A DNA stretch of 64,000 nucleotides from Bartonella krasnovii (lineage in GTDB: Bacteria; Pseudomonadota; Alphaproteobacteria; Rhizobiales; Rhizobiaceae), in the NCBI RefSeq assembly GCF_003606345.3, contig NZ_CP031844.2, positions 992,001 to 1,056,000 of the forward strand, read 5' to 3'. The notes under the pieces are model-generated. The model saw only the letters and a list, made by a program, of their open reading frames with translations. It was not told the DNA's origin and did no database searches. The position numbers and the translations under genes are program-made. Shown piece by piece: positions 42,253 to 52,532 of this stretch (the first letter of the stretch is position 1; every line of letters begins with the position of its first letter).

Positions 42253-42583
42253 ATAAGCCAATCATTATTGATAGGTTTTATACTCCAAAAGAAATGTGGG
42301 ATTATTACTCTTCAAAGTTAATTTATGAGGAGTGTTTTTGTTTTTTTATTTTAAAATCTGTGTAACTTTAAATTTGTATGGCCTATACAGATTTAGTTAA
42401 GTTGATTTATTGTTTAAGTTGCTTACATATTATACTGCATGCATGTTTTATTTTTGTAATATCTAACAAAATTTTTATCATTAAAACGAAATGTTTTTTC
42501 GTCATGTGAATGAAATATTTTTTGAAAGAATTATAAGTAATGCTCTATAGAATGCGTTATGATAGTGGCAGTTTCTTTATTTC
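42253..42583. other. intergenic region rpmG-nuclease gene
   Basis: About 330 bases without a supported gene. An imperfect inverted repeat just after rpmG (around 42257-42276) could be a weak terminator. The rest is AT-rich. Confidence 0.4.
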
Positions 42584-43144
42584 ATGAAAAAAAACTTTTC
42601 CCATTTTAATCTAAGAAGTTTAAATAAAATTATCGGTTTTAGCATTTTTGTCACTGCTAGCATTCTTATCATGATGGCAACTTATTTTAGGCCGACTCAG
42701 ACGTTCCCTAAAAAAGAAAATTTTTCTTCTAAAAATTCTATTGAAGGAAAGGCACTTGTCATTGATGGCGATTCCATTATGATTTCTTCTATTAAGATTC
42801 GACTGGTCGGCATTGATGCTCCTGAACTTCATCAATTTTGTGGAAAAAAAGACATACGATACCCTTGTGGGCTTGAGGCAAAAAAATATTTAGAACAATT
42901 GGTAGAAAACCAATCTGTTACATGTCATTGGCATAAAACAGATAAATACCACCGTATCCTTGCAACATGTCAAACGCAACAAGTTAGCAATATCAATTCC
43001 GCACTTGTACAGAATGGTTGGGCTGTAAGCTATTATGATTACCCCAAAGAAGAGCAAGAAGCCAGAAGAAAAAAAAGAGGAATATGGGCATCAAGTTTTC
43101 AACGACCCAAAGAATGGCGTAAAACACATCCTCGCACAGAGTAA
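42584..43144 (+). CDS. membrane-anchored or secreted SNase-like nuclease
   Basis: A 186-residue protein with one N-terminal hydrophobic segment (about 16-34) and a staphylococcal-nuclease-like domain: DGDSIMI, IRLVGIDAPE with the first catalytic Arg, CGLEAKKYLEQLV, and DKYHRILATC with the second Arg. The core Asp, Arg and Glu of the family are recognisable. It probably acts outside the inner membrane on DNA or RNA. Two Cys pairs may form disulfides. It is followed 25 bases later by the glycosylase-like gene. Confidence 0.88.
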   Translation: MKKNFSHFNLRSLNKIIGFSIFVTASILIMMATYFRPTQTFPKKENFSSKNSIEGKALVIDGDSIMISSIKIRLVGIDAPELHQFCGKKDIRYPCGLEAKKYLEQLVENQSVTCHWHKTDKYHRILATCQTQQVSNINSALVQNGWAVSYYDYPKEEQEARRKKRGIWASSFQRPKEWRKTHPRTE

Positions 43145-43169
43145 AAATATTTTTAAATTTTATTGACTA

Positions 43170-43799
43170 ATGAAACAATATAGCCCAATTATCGAACTTG
43201 AAAAAGAAATCTATTCCTGTCGGATTTGTATCCAACAGCCACATTATTTCCCTCCTCTTCCTCATGAACCAAATCCCGTTGTTTATTTATCCCATACGGC
43301 TTCGATTGCAATTGCAGGACAAGCCCCAGGATTGCGTGTTCATGAAACATCTATTCCTTTTAATGATCGCTCTGGTGAAAGATTACGTGATTGGCTTAAT
43401 GTAACGAAAGAAGAATTTTATAATAGATCTCTCTTTGCACTTGTTCCTATGGGATTTTGTTTTCCAGGTTATGACAAAAATAAAGCTGATTTGCCACCAA
43501 GACGTGAATGTAGAGAAATATGGCATGAGAAGATATTTCAAGCGATGCCTCAAATAAAGCTTGTTCTTGCTATTGGCAGTTATGCGCAAAAGTGGCATAT
43601 TACAGAATTAAAACATAAAACCGTTTCAGCAACTGTTCGTGATTGGAGAAATATTCTTTCTATCTCTCAGCCTCGAGGCTATAATGTTATGCCTTTACCT
43701 CATCCATCATGGCGAAATACTTCTTGGTTACAGAAAAATCCATGGTTTAACGATGAGCTTATTGTATATTTGCGTTATTTAGTGCGTAAATTTTTATAG
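43170..43799 (+). CDS. uracil-DNA glycosylase superfamily protein
   Basis: A 209-residue protein with the uracil-DNA glycosylase fold motifs: AGQAPGLRVHETSIPFNDRSGERLRDWL (motif A region, about 49-76) and LPHPSWRN near the end (about 174-181). The N-terminus has CRIC, a pair seen in cluster-binding relatives, but the full set of four Cys of family 4 is not obvious. It could excise uracil or a related base; activity is not proven by sequence. Confidence 0.85.
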   Translation: MKQYSPIIELEKEIYSCRICIQQPHYFPPLPHEPNPVVYLSHTASIAIAGQAPGLRVHETSIPFNDRSGERLRDWLNVTKEEFYNRSLFALVPMGFCFPGYDKNKADLPPRRECREIWHEKIFQAMPQIKLVLAIGSYAQKWHITELKHKTVSATVRDWRNILSISQPRGYNVMPLPHPSWRNTSWLQKNPWFNDELIVYLRYLVRKFL

Positions 43800-43820
43800 A
43801 TTAAAATATTGAGAAAAAAT

Positions 43821-44309
43821 ATGGATCGTCTTGACCGAAAAATTTTACATCTTTTGCAAGAAAATGCGACACTTTCTGTCGCTGATATTGCTAAAAAAGT
43901 GGGGCTTTCGACCACTCCTTGCTGGCGTAGGATTCAAAAGCTTGAAGAAGATGGTGTCATTCAGCGTCGCGTTGCCGTTCTTTCTCCAGAAAAAGTAAAT
44001 GCGCACGTTACTGTTTTTGTTTCTATTCGTACAAATACCCACAGTCATGAATGGTTTAAGCGCTTTTCAAAGATTGTGCAAGAATTCCGTGAAGTCATTG
44101 AATTTTATCGAATGAGCGGGGATATTGACTATTTATTGCGTGTTGTCGTTCCCGATATTGAAGCTTATGATCTTTTTTATAAAAAATTAATTTCTAAAAT
44201 TGATATCCGTGATGTTTCATCTTCTTTTGCAATGGAACAGATTAAATATACAACAGAACTTCCACTTAATTATATTAAATTACATGAAAAGGCGAATGAA
44301 CAAACTTAA
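43821..44309 (+). CDS. Lrp/AsnC family transcriptional regulator
   Basis: A 162-residue regulator with an N-terminal winged helix (about 1-60, MDRLDRKILHLLQENATLSVADIAKKVGLSTTP in outline) and a C-terminal RAM ligand-binding domain (about 62-150, with MSGDIDYLLRVVVPDIEAY). Such proteins sense amino acids and control their metabolism. The ATG at 43821 is preferred over a TTG 12 bases upstream. No target operator can be named. It is the last gene before convergent cobT. Confidence 0.92.
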   Translation: MDRLDRKILHLLQENATLSVADIAKKVGLSTTPCWRRIQKLEEDGVIQRRVAVLSPEKVNAHVTVFVSIRTNTHSHEWFKRFSKIVQEFREVIEFYRMSGDIDYLLRVVVPDIEAYDLFYKKLISKIDIRDVSSSFAMEQIKYTTELPLNYIKLHEKANEQT

Positions 44310-44338
44310 AAGTTTTTTTATATCCTTCTCATATTTTT

Positions 44339-45346
44339 TTAAGTATTCAAACTTTCTTGCTCCAAAACCGTCATTTGCGCATGTGTTAAAACCGCAGCTT
44401 TGACGATACCAGCAGCCATAGCGGCTCCGGCTCCCTCACCAAGGCACATTCCCAAATCCAAAAGTGGCTCTTTACCAATTTTTTTTAAAAGTTTACGATG
44501 AGCTTTTTCAGAAGAAACATGTCCAACAAGGGTATGTTCAAGAGCTCTTGGATGCATTTTATAAAGGATAGCAGCTGCTGCTGTTGCCACAAAACCATCT
44601 AAAATAACGGGTATTTTTTCCATTCTTGCTGCTAAAATAGCACCAACCATAGCAGCAATTTCACGCCCTCCCAAGCGACGCATTATCTCAAAAGGATCGT
44701 TAAGATGTTCTTTATGCAAAGCGATAGCTGTCTTAATCGCTGCTATTTTACGCTGATAAAAATCATCTTCCGATTCCATACCATTTCCTGTCCACTCTTC
44801 AACTTCCCCCCCAAATAATGCAAAGCATAAAGCTGAAGCTATTGTTGTATTTCCAATCCCCATTTCACCGATACATAAAAGATCTGTCCCACCAGCAATG
44901 GATTCCATGCCAAATGCCATTGTAGCAGCCGCACTCCGCTCGTCCATTGCAGCATCCTTTGTAATATTTATTGTTGGATATTCCAGTGCTAAATCAAAAA
45001 TTTTTAATCCAAGATCATAAGCTATACAAATTTGGTTGATAGCAGCACCACCAGATGCAAAATTTTGAACCATCTTTTGTGTCATAGATTGTGGAAACGG
45101 CGTAACATTCTCTTCTACGATACCATGGTTTCCAGAAAAAATGGCGACCAAAGGCCGCGTTACGATAGGTTTTTCTGTCCCCCTCCACCCCGCATACCAA
45201 ACAGCAATATCTCCTAGTTTTCCTAATGATCCTCGCGCTTTTGTTAAGTTTTCTTGCCGTTTTTTAGCTAAAATTATAGAAAACTCATCAGCAACAGGTA
45301 AATTTGTAAGTAAAGTACGAAAATCATCAAATGGACGAACAGTCAT
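44339..45346 (-). CDS. cobT: nicotinate-nucleotide:dimethylbenzimidazole phosphoribosyltransferase
   Basis: CobT activates the lower ligand base of cobalamin. The 335-residue protein has the family motifs FSGNHGIVEENVTPFPQSMTQKMV in outline (about 70-93), GEMGIGNTTIASAL (about 160-173) and the C-terminal LGEGAGAAMAAGIVKAA with the catalytic Glu. No other cobalamin gene is in the window, so it may serve salvage of imported corrinoids. It is convergent with the Lrp gene, 29 bases apart. Confidence 0.93.
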   Translation of the reverse strand: MTVRPFDDFRTLLTNLPVADEFSIILAKKRQENLTKARGSLGKLGDIAVWYAGWRGTEKPIVTRPLVAIFSGNHGIVEENVTPFPQSMTQKMVQNFASGGAAINQICIAYDLGLKIFDLALEYPTINITKDAAMDERSAAATMAFGMESIAGGTDLLCIGEMGIGNTTIASALCFALFGGEVEEWTGNGMESEDDFYQRKIAAIKTAIALHKEHLNDPFEIMRRLGGREIAAMVGAILAARMEKIPVILDGFVATAAAAILYKMHPRALEHTLVGHVSSEKAHRKLLKKIGKEPLLDLGMCLGEGAGAAMAAGIVKAAVLTHAQMTVLEQESLNT

Positions 45347-45711
45347 GAGGATACCTTTTAAAATCTACAATGTTTAATGAAAATCACGTCATATAGATAG
45401 GGTATGAATAATTTATTGCTTTTTTAAATAGTGTTTAAAAAATATTAAATATTACAGTGAAGACTTTTATATTCTATCTTCTACCCCAATAACAAACATG
45501 CAAGATTCAAAATAACATCAAAATTTTATGACAACCTTTACAGGATGTCTTTAACCTATTTTTCTGTCTAATAGATGTCATAAACATGCCGCTTAATATA
45601 TAAACTCTAATATCCTTATTCATAATAAAAATTATAAGTTTCCCAAAACTATAAAATCCAAATGATCAAAATACAAAGGATCTGAGCTTTACACATGTTA
45701 ATGTCTCACTT
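45347..45711. other. intergenic region dusA-cobT
   Basis: About 365 bases with no supported gene. It holds the cobT promoter and the dusA 3' end. I looked for a cobalamin riboswitch before cobT and did not see its conserved box. Confidence 0.4.
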
Positions 45712-46695
45712 TTATCCCATAAGAGCAGAAAAAGCTTCTTTCAAAATATAGATATCTGCATTTGGTTTTGTTGCCTCATTAGATAATATTTGCCGCCATC
45801 GACGTGCTCCTCCCCGCCCATGAAATAAACCAATCATGTGACGCGTCACGTGAGAAAGGCGCCCTCCCGATACAATATGTCGAGCCGCATAATCACACAT
45901 GATTTCAATAAGATCACTCTCACTCAAATTATTCTGCGACTCACCATAGAGTTCAAAATCAATATGCTTTAACAAAGCTGGATCATGATAAACTTGGCGA
46001 CCAACCATGGTAGCATCACAGAAAATCAAGTGCTTTTTTATCTCATCAATTGATTTAATTCCACCATTTATCCCAATGAATTTATGAGGATATTTACGTT
46101 TTAATTTATAAACTCTTTCATAATTAAGGGGCGGAATATTGCGATTTTCTTTTGGACTTAATCCTTTTAGCCACGCTTTACGCGCATGAACCCAAAGGGC
46201 ATCACATCCTGCATTCCAAACTTTCTCCGCTAAAAGATCTAAAGCTAATTCTTCATCCTGCTCGTCAACCCCAAGACGACATTTGACTGTTACAGGTATT
46301 GTAACTGCTTTTTTCATGGCTTCCACAGCATTTGCCACAGTATCAGGATGTAACATCAAACAAGCTCCAAATACACCTGCTTGAACACGATTTGAGGGAC
46401 AACCAACATTGAGGTTTATCTCATTATAACCAAAATCTTCAGCAATCCGTGCAGCCTCTGCTAATTTTTTCGGATCCTCTCCCCCTAATTGTAATGCAAC
46501 TGGACATTCTTTATGGCTAAAAGCCAACAATTGTTCACGAACACCATGAATGACGGCATCTGCTACCACCATTTCCGTATAAAGGAGTGCTTTTTTTGTT
46601 AAAAGACGATAAAAAAATCTGCAATGTCGATCTGTCCAGTCCAACATCGGTGCTACTGCAAATTTTATAGACGATGGAAGATTGTAAAATATCAT
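45712..46695 (-). CDS. dusA: tRNA-dihydrouridine synthase A
   Basis: DusA reduces uridines 20/20a in the tRNA D-loop with FMN and NADPH. The 327-residue TIM-barrel protein shows FAVAPMLDWTDRHCR (about 12-26), QLGGEDP, the INLNVGCPSNRVQAG stretch with the active Cys in FGACLM shortly after, and GINGGI (about 200). The family is firm and DusA is the best match by the N-terminal motif. The ATG overlaps a short upstream frame as ATGA. Confidence 0.95.
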   Translation of the reverse strand: MIFYNLPSSIKFAVAPMLDWTDRHCRFFYRLLTKKALLYTEMVVADAVIHGVREQLLAFSHKECPVALQLGGEDPKKLAEAARIAEDFGYNEINLNVGCPSNRVQAGVFGACLMLHPDTVANAVEAMKKAVTIPVTVKCRLGVDEQDEELALDLLAEKVWNAGCDALWVHARKAWLKGLSPKENRNIPPLNYERVYKLKRKYPHKFIGINGGIKSIDEIKKHLIFCDATMVGRQVYHDPALLKHIDFELYGESQNNLSESDLIEIMCDYAARHIVSGGRLSHVTRHMIGLFHGRGGARRWRQILSNEATKPNADIYILKEAFSALMG

Positions 46696-46847
46696 GAGGA
46701 CACTGCTCTTATATCCCCGTATCTCTCTTCATACAGAGAAAAATACTTACCTTTTAGTTTACAGAAAGCTTTATTCTCTGAAACCATTATGAATATACCA
46801 ACAGCGCCTTTATTTAATTGATATAAAAGTTGACGATAATCAAGCAT
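46692..46847 (-). CDS. candidate 51-residue ORF coupled to dusA
   Basis: A short frame starts with ATG at 46847 (MLDYRQLLYQLNKG...) and ends with a TGA that overlaps the dusA ATG. Such ATGA junctions are typical of coupled genes, and the peptide has a protein-like composition. However no clear ribosome-binding site precedes it and I do not recognise a family. It may be a leader peptide, a remnant or chance. Confidence 0.3.
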   Translation of the reverse strand: MLDYRQLLYQLNKGAVGIFIMVSENKAFCKLKGKYFSLYEERYGDIRAVSS

Positions 46848-47300
46848 ATAAACCACAATTTTTATAGAGTAACGCTAAAGTATATAAACATGAAAAAGAA
46901 GATCTTCACCTGTAATGACAAAAAACTCATTTTTAAATTTTTTATGTCATTAACTTCTCATCCTTGCGAATTTTACCAGAGAGTTTAAAATAATAAACTA
47001 AAACATTCCACAATTTTCCATGATAGACTTATTTTTCTTTAGCCTTTTTCAATTCATTGTGAAACAAATGCAATAGAAAGTACTTTTATTTCTCTCCAAT
47101 AAAAAACAAAGATTTCTATCTTCCATACGAATCCGATTATAAATTATTTTCTCTCAATGCGTTTTTCTTAGTGGTATTTATTAAATTTTTCGTCATAGGA
47201 TAAACAAACAGCATTCTTTCAATGTTTATGGATTGTGTTAAGATCTCCTGAAGAAAAATATTTTACAACATTGCAGATAAAATCTGCTAAAGTCAAACGA
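46848..47300. other. intergenic region glpD-dusA
   Basis: About 450 bases with no supported gene or RNA. It lies upstream of dusA and downstream of glpD. The frame at 47219-47413 only overlaps the end of glpD and was not accepted. Confidence 0.4.
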
Positions 47301-48815
47301 CTATAAATGTTTTCCAATTTCTTTTTGGCTTCGCATATAGGAAGAAAGAATCTCAACTTCTTGCTCATTAAAGAAAAGGCCAAGTTTTGAACGACGCCAT
47401 AACACATCTTCATATGTTTTCGCCCATTCCTTTTCCATCAACCATTTTACTTCTATTTCATAAAGTCCATGTCCAAAATTTTTTCCTCTATTCGCCTTAC
47501 CATCTGCAAATATCACCAATGCGTCTGTACCATAGGAGCGTGCAAGTCTGCGATGTGTAAAAGCATCTAAATCTGGCGTCAAAAGAGCAATTCTATTTTC
47601 GATTGTATCTAATTGGTTATAAGGAAAATCACCGCCAGGAAGAACTGCATTAGCCGTCCATGATTTCCCCTTTTTACCAAGCGCCTTTTCAACGAATTTC
47701 ATCGCATCTTCAGCCAATTTACGATAAGTCGTAATTTTTCCACCATAAAGATTAAGAATTTTTGGTGTACTTCCTGTTCCTATCTCTTTTAAAATATAAT
47801 CGCGCGTAATTTCTTGGGCTTTTGAAGACCCATCATCATAGAGTGGACGAACTCCAGAGTAAGACCAAACAATCGTTTTAGGTGACACTGGTTGTATGAA
47901 ATATTCACTAGCTGCTGCACAAATATAACTAATCTCTGCATCTGTAATATGAACATTGGCTGGATTTCCCTGATAATCACAATCTGTAGTTCCAAGCAAA
48001 GTAAAATCTTCTTGATAGGGAATAGTAAATATAATACGTCCATCACCGTTTTGAAAAATATAAGCACGATCATGCGTATAAAGCTTTGGAACCAAAATAT
48101 GAGAACCTCTAACAAGCCGTACGGGTGGATGTTCTTTACAGTTTAATATGCTTGTCAAAACATGATCAATCCACGGACCTGTCATATTTGCGACATAAGA
48201 GGCTGTGACACTATATTTTTTGCCACTTAACTTATCTTGTAGAATGATACGCCATTTTTTCTCTTCTTTTTTTAAAGAGAGAACTTCTGTCCGTACTTTT
48301 ATATCTGCTCCGCATTTTTCTGCATCACGCGCATTGGCAATGACTAAACGGGCATCATCGACTCTGGCATCAGAATATTCAAAACCTCTCTGATATTCTT
48401 TCTTTAGTATAGAGCAAAACTTTTTTGAAAAATTAATCGTTTTACTGCGCCACAATTTCTGATTCCATTTCCCTAAATAATCATAAATAAAAAGTCCAAA
48501 ACGCAACATCCAAGCAGGGCGCAACTCTTTATGATAAGGAAGAAGAAAACGCAAAGGACGCACGATATGTGGAGCCATACGTAAAATGATCTCCCGTTCT
48601 TTTAACGCTTCACGAACAAGTTTGAACTCATAGTGTTCAAGATAACGAAGCCCTCCATGAATAAGCTTTGTTGATGCACTCGATGTCCCCGATGCAAGAT
48701 CATTCATTTCAGCTAATCCTACTTTAAAACCGCGTCCAGCTGCATCTCTTGCCAATCCACACCCGTTTATCCCTCCTCCAATGATAAACAGCTCATAATG
48801 CGTTGTGGTTTTCAT
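47301..48815 (-). CDS. glpD: glycerol-3-phosphate dehydrogenase (aerobic)
   Basis: GlpD oxidises glycerol-3-phosphate to dihydroxyacetone phosphate and feeds electrons into the respiratory chain at the inner membrane. The 504-residue protein has the N-terminal FAD motif FIIGGGINGCGLARDAAGRG in outline (about 9-28), SGTSSASTKLIHGGLRYLE and a C-terminal domain (about 380-500) with RRSKLGLFF. I chose the ATG at 48815; an ATG at 48830 would add five residues and neither has a strong Shine-Dalgarno site. No glpF or glpK is adjacent. Confidence 0.94.
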   Translation of the reverse strand: MKTTTHYELFIIGGGINGCGLARDAAGRGFKVGLAEMNDLASGTSSASTKLIHGGLRYLEHYEFKLVREALKEREIILRMAPHIVRPLRFLLPYHKELRPAWMLRFGLFIYDYLGKWNQKLWRSKTINFSKKFCSILKKEYQRGFEYSDARVDDARLVIANARDAEKCGADIKVRTEVLSLKKEEKKWRIILQDKLSGKKYSVTASYVANMTGPWIDHVLTSILNCKEHPPVRLVRGSHILVPKLYTHDRAYIFQNGDGRIIFTIPYQEDFTLLGTTDCDYQGNPANVHITDAEISYICAAASEYFIQPVSPKTIVWSYSGVRPLYDDGSSKAQEITRDYILKEIGTGSTPKILNLYGGKITTYRKLAEDAMKFVEKALGKKGKSWTANAVLPGGDFPYNQLDTIENRIALLTPDLDAFTHRRLARSYGTDALVIFADGKANRGKNFGHGLYEIEVKWLMEKEWAKTYEDVLWRRSKLGLFFNEQEVEILSSYMRSQKEIGKHL

Positions 48816-48830
48816 AATTTTACTTTTCAT

Positions 48831-49169
48831 GATTTAATTTTGTTTCACACTACTCAATAAAGTAACAGTAAAAAATCAATACAAGTGCGTTTCATTGTAT
48901 TATCAATATGCTTTTTTCCACAATAAATACGCATAAAAAGCTTTTTGATACCCTTTTATCAAAACAACATTTGACAAATTAAAGAGAATTTTTTTATCTT
49001 CAAAAAACATAATCTTTAAAAATGTGCATCATATAAAGTTTTTTTAGAGAAAAATTGACGCTTTTGCTCATTGGTGAATAACAACTATAGCTAATGCTTT
49101 ATTGCACAGAGATAACGCTTTTCATATAGTTCACTTAAATAACACGATAGAAAATATGAAGGGATACAG
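48831..49169. other. divergent region between glpD and the DsbA-like gene
   Basis: About 340 bases with promoters for two divergent genes. A possible sigma-70 promoter for the right-hand gene is TTGACG at 49055-49060 with ATAACA 17 bases later, but the -10 element is weak. No clear operator was recognised. Confidence 0.35.
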
Positions 49170-50042
49170 ATGACTCATCAACTTCAAAAACCAAAAGTAA
49201 CACTTGTTTCAAAAGTTTTAACCTCTATTATGTTGAGTATTTTAATTTTTGTCCCTTCTTTATCAAATGCAACATCACACTCCAAAAAAGAAAATCATTT
49301 AAACTTAGAAAATCTTAAAATACAACTTTTAGAAGATTCTAATTTTTTATCTAAGCTTAAGGAAAAGATTACCCCCCATATCGATTCTCATCAAATTCAA
49401 CAAATTGTGAGAGAGTATCTTCTTACTCATCCAGAAATTATGATTGAAATGCAGCTTATCCTTCAAGACAAGCTAGAAAAGCAGAATGAATACGAAAGCG
49501 AAAGACAAACCTCTGTCATCCATTCGTTAAAAAAGGAGATCTTTCACTCTCCTCATGACGCTGTTTTAGGCAATCCAAATGGCAAAAAAGTACTTGTTGA
49601 TTTTTTTGATTACAACTGTCAACATTGTAAAAATTCCTATTCCGATATAGAAAACTTGATAAAAGAATACCCAGATTTACGAGTCATTATCAAGGATTTG
49701 CCAATTTTAGGGCCTGATTCTTTAGCGGTCCATACTGTTGCCTATGCATTTCGAAAACAATTTCCAGAAAAATATCCACAGTTTCACAAAACGCTTTTAA
49801 TACATCAGGGGCGTGTAAATGAAGCTAAAGCTATAAAAATAGCTGTTTCATTAGGAGCAAATGAAAAAAAACTCCGTAATGCAATAAAAGATCTTAATCT
49901 GCAAAAAATCTTTAAAGAAAATATTCAAGTTGCCTCTACACTTCATATTACAGGAACGCCTTCTTATATTATCGGTAATAAAATACTCATCGGTGCAGCC
50001 AGGCGGGATATACTAAAACAAGAGATAGATAATATACAGTGA
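49170..50042 (+). CDS. DsbA family thiol-disulfide protein
   Basis: A 290-residue exported protein with an N-terminal hydrophobic signal segment (about 17-34), a helical region (45-120) resembling the N-terminal extension of ScsC/Com1-like proteins, and a DsbA-type thioredoxin fold. The active site is Cys150-Gln-His-Cys153 in FFDYNCQHCKNS, and the cis-proline motif is TGTPSYII (about 264-271). It probably forms or isomerises disulfides in periplasmic proteins. The helical extension suggests oligomerisation, as in ScsC. Confidence 0.9.
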   Translation: MTHQLQKPKVTLVSKVLTSIMLSILIFVPSLSNATSHSKKENHLNLENLKIQLLEDSNFLSKLKEKITPHIDSHQIQQIVREYLLTHPEIMIEMQLILQDKLEKQNEYESERQTSVIHSLKKEIFHSPHDAVLGNPNGKKVLVDFFDYNCQHCKNSYSDIENLIKEYPDLRVIIKDLPILGPDSLAVHTVAYAFRKQFPEKYPQFHKTLLIHQGRVNEAKAIKIAVSLGANEKKLRNAIKDLNLQKIFKENIQVASTLHITGTPSYIIGNKILIGAARRDILKQEIDNIQ

Positions 50043-50296
50043 ATAGCTTTTTTTATATCTAATCAATTTTAGGAAGAATACTGTAAATGAAGTGATTTTA
50101 TGCTTTCTCTTTTTTGACAACAGGCTTATAAGTGCAATTTTACATACAGCAAATACGAGTTTAAAATTGCAAAGTATAATGACTAAAAGGAAATAAAAAT
50201 CTTTGAAGCCTCAAAAGATATCATCCCTAATCTAGAGATGTTCAGTCATAAAATGATATAATGGCGATCTTCATTGATCAAGGAGTTAGAATTAAA

Positions 50297-50797
50297 ATGG
50301 CAACAAAAAAAATAGATTCGGAAAAATATACCGCAATTAATACGAAAATTATTCGCGATCTTGCTGAAATTTTGAATGATACGAATTTAACAAATATTGA
50401 AGTTGAACAAGGAGAACTTCGTATTTGTGTTTCACGCCAAAATAGCTCAACTTCTTCCGAACAAATAATTTATTCCCCTGTTGCCACTCCTAGCTTTTCT
50501 GCAACATCTTCTCCAATCCCAACAACCGAATCTCCCACACAACCTCCGCAAGAAGATAAATCAAAAAATACCATAACCTCTCCAATGGTTGGCACAGCTT
50601 ATCTTGCCCCTTCGCCAGGTGCTCAACCATTTGTAGAAGTAGGGCAAAATGTTTCTGAAGGAGAAACGTTACTAATCATTGAAGCGATGAAAACAATGAA
50701 TCAAATTTCATCACCACACTCAGGCAAAGTAACCACTATTCTTGTCGAAGATGGCCAACCTGTTGAGTTTGGTGAACCACTTATTATTGTTGAATAA
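50297..50797 (+). CDS. accB: biotin carboxyl carrier protein of acetyl-CoA carboxylase
   Basis: AccB carries biotin for acetyl-CoA carboxylase, the first step of fatty-acid synthesis. The 166-residue protein has an N-terminal helical part, a Pro/Ser/Thr-rich linker (about 55-95) and a C-terminal biotinyl domain with the EAMKTMN motif, Lys132 being the biotinylated residue. The ATG at 50297 follows an AAGGAG site; an ATG at 50261 would add 12 residues without family resemblance. It lies 14 bases before accC. Confidence 0.97.
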   Translation: MATKKIDSEKYTAINTKIIRDLAEILNDTNLTNIEVEQGELRICVSRQNSSTSSEQIIYSPVATPSFSATSSPIPTTESPTQPPQEDKSKNTITSPMVGTAYLAPSPGAQPFVEVGQNVSEGETLLIIEAMKTMNQISSPHSGKVTTILVEDGQPVEFGEPLIIVE

Positions 50798-50811
50798 AGC
50801 GAGGGGCAGCT

Positions 50812-52170
50812 ATGATTCGAAAAATCCTCATTGCTAATCGGGGAGAAATTGCTCTTCGTGTTTTACGTGCATGTAAAGAACTTGGTATAAAAACTGTAGC
50901 TGTTCACTCTACTGCTGATGCAGATGCAATGCATGTTCGTCTTGCTGACGAAAGTGTCTGTATTGGACCTCCTCCCGCTCGAGATTCTTATTTGAGTATT
51001 CAGCAAATTATAGCTGCTTGTGAAATTACAGGAGCTGATGCAGTTCATCCAGGTTATGGTTTTCTTTCTGAAAATGCAAAATTTGCAGATGTTTTAGAAG
51101 CCCATGATATTACATTCATCGGTCCAACGGCTGCTCATATTCGAATCATGGGCGATAAAATTGAAGCCAAAAAAACTGCCAAAAAACTTGGTATTCCTGT
51201 CGTTCCTGGTTCAGATGGAGCTGTCACAGAAGAAGAAGATGCTTTACGTACTGCTCGTGAAATTGGTTATCCCGTTATTATCAAAGCGTCTGCCGGTGGT
51301 GGTGGGCGTGGTATGAAAGTCGTTCATTCTGAACAAGAATTTTCGATAGCTCTTAAAACAACGCGTTCAGAAGCGAAAGCAGCCTTTGGTGATGACGCTG
51401 TTTATATAGAGAAATATTTAGAAAAGCCTCGTCATATTGAAATACAAGTTATAGGTGATGGTGCGGGAAATGCTATTCATTTAGGAGAACGTGATTGTTC
51501 ACTTCAACGACGGCATCAAAAAATATGGGAAGAAGCTACATCACCTGCGCTTAATGAAACTGAAAGAAAAAAAATTGGTAGTATTGTTGCAAATGCCTGT
51601 GCTCAACTTGGATATCGTGGAGCTGGTACTGTCGAATTTCTTTATGAAAATGGTGAGTTCTATTTCATTGAAATGAATACGCGTTTACAAGTCGAACATC
51701 CTGTAACTGAAGCAATTACAGGTATAGATTTAGTTCATGAACAAATTCATATTGCATCAGGCTGCAAGCTTTCAGTGGCACAAGATGATGTTTGTTTCTT
51801 CGGTCACGCCATTGAATGCCGTATTAATGCAGAAGATCCTCTTACCTTTACCCCATCACCGGGAACCATTACACATTTTCATACCCCTGGAGGTTTAGGA
51901 ATTCGTGTTGATTCAGGTGCTTATTCAGGTTATCGAATTCCTCCTTATTATGATAGCATGATTGGAAAATTGATTGTTCATGGACGTACCCGTTTAGAAT
52001 GCATGATGCGTTTACGGCGTGCTTTAGATGAGTTTGTCGTGGATGGGATAAAAACGACACTTCCTCTCTTTCGTGAGCTCATTAACAATCAAGATGTTGC
52101 AAACGGTAACTATAATATTCACTGGCTAGAGAAGTACCTTTCTCAGCAAGAAACTTCTTCAGATGTTTAA
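50812..52170 (+). CDS. accC: biotin carboxylase subunit of acetyl-CoA carboxylase
   Basis: AccC carboxylates the biotin on AccB using ATP and bicarbonate. The 452-residue ATP-grasp protein has the start [16 protein letters not shown], the glycine-rich loop [12 protein letters not shown] (about 158-169), the HIEIQVIGD strand and [14 protein letters not shown] near residue 287. A GAGGGGC site precedes the ATG. It ends the accBC operon, and a tRNA gene follows after about 190 bases. Confidence 0.97.
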   Translation: MIRKILIANRGEIALRVLRACKELGIKTVAVHSTADADAMHVRLADESVCIGPPPARDSYLSIQQIIAACEITGADAVHPGYGFLSENAKFADVLEAHDITFIGPTAAHIRIMGDKIEAKKTAKKLGIPVVPGSDGAVTEEEDALRTAREIGYPVIIKASAGGGGRGMKVVHSEQEFSIALKTTRSEAKAAFGDDAVYIEKYLEKPRHIEIQVIGDGAGNAIHLGERDCSLQRRHQKIWEEATSPALNETERKKIGSIVANACAQLGYRGAGTVEFLYENGEFYFIEMNTRLQVEHPVTEAITGIDLVHEQIHIASGCKLSVAQDDVCFFGHAIECRINAEDPLTFTPSPGTITHFHTPGGLGIRVDSGAYSGYRIPPYYDSMIGKLIVHGRTRLECMMRLRRALDEFVVDGIKTTLPLFRELINNQDVANGNYNIHWLEKYLSQQETSSDV

Positions 52171-52356
52171 TTCAAGAACGATAGACTATCACCAGATTCT
52201 ATAAGTAAGGATATTTCAGCGCTACTATAAACATTGTTAAAAAAGAAATAATCTGATTATTTTTTATTTGTTATATAATTTTCTTTTAATATGTATAAAA
52301 ATTGATAATTTTCTGTTTTCCTTTTTGTAAGTTTGTGCTAACTCCTACATGGTTAC

Positions 52357-52432
<76 letters not shown>

Positions 52433-52532
52433 TTGCGTTTTATACTGAAAATAACTTATTGGTTTTTAATACCTTTTTTACTGTGAGGGATACCCGAATA
52501 AAAGTTGGGGAATAGGATTTTCCAACACCCCT

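Noticed and set aside
45347..45711. Possible cobalamin riboswitch before cobT
   Set aside because: The conserved B12-box sequence and long structured leader are not visible.
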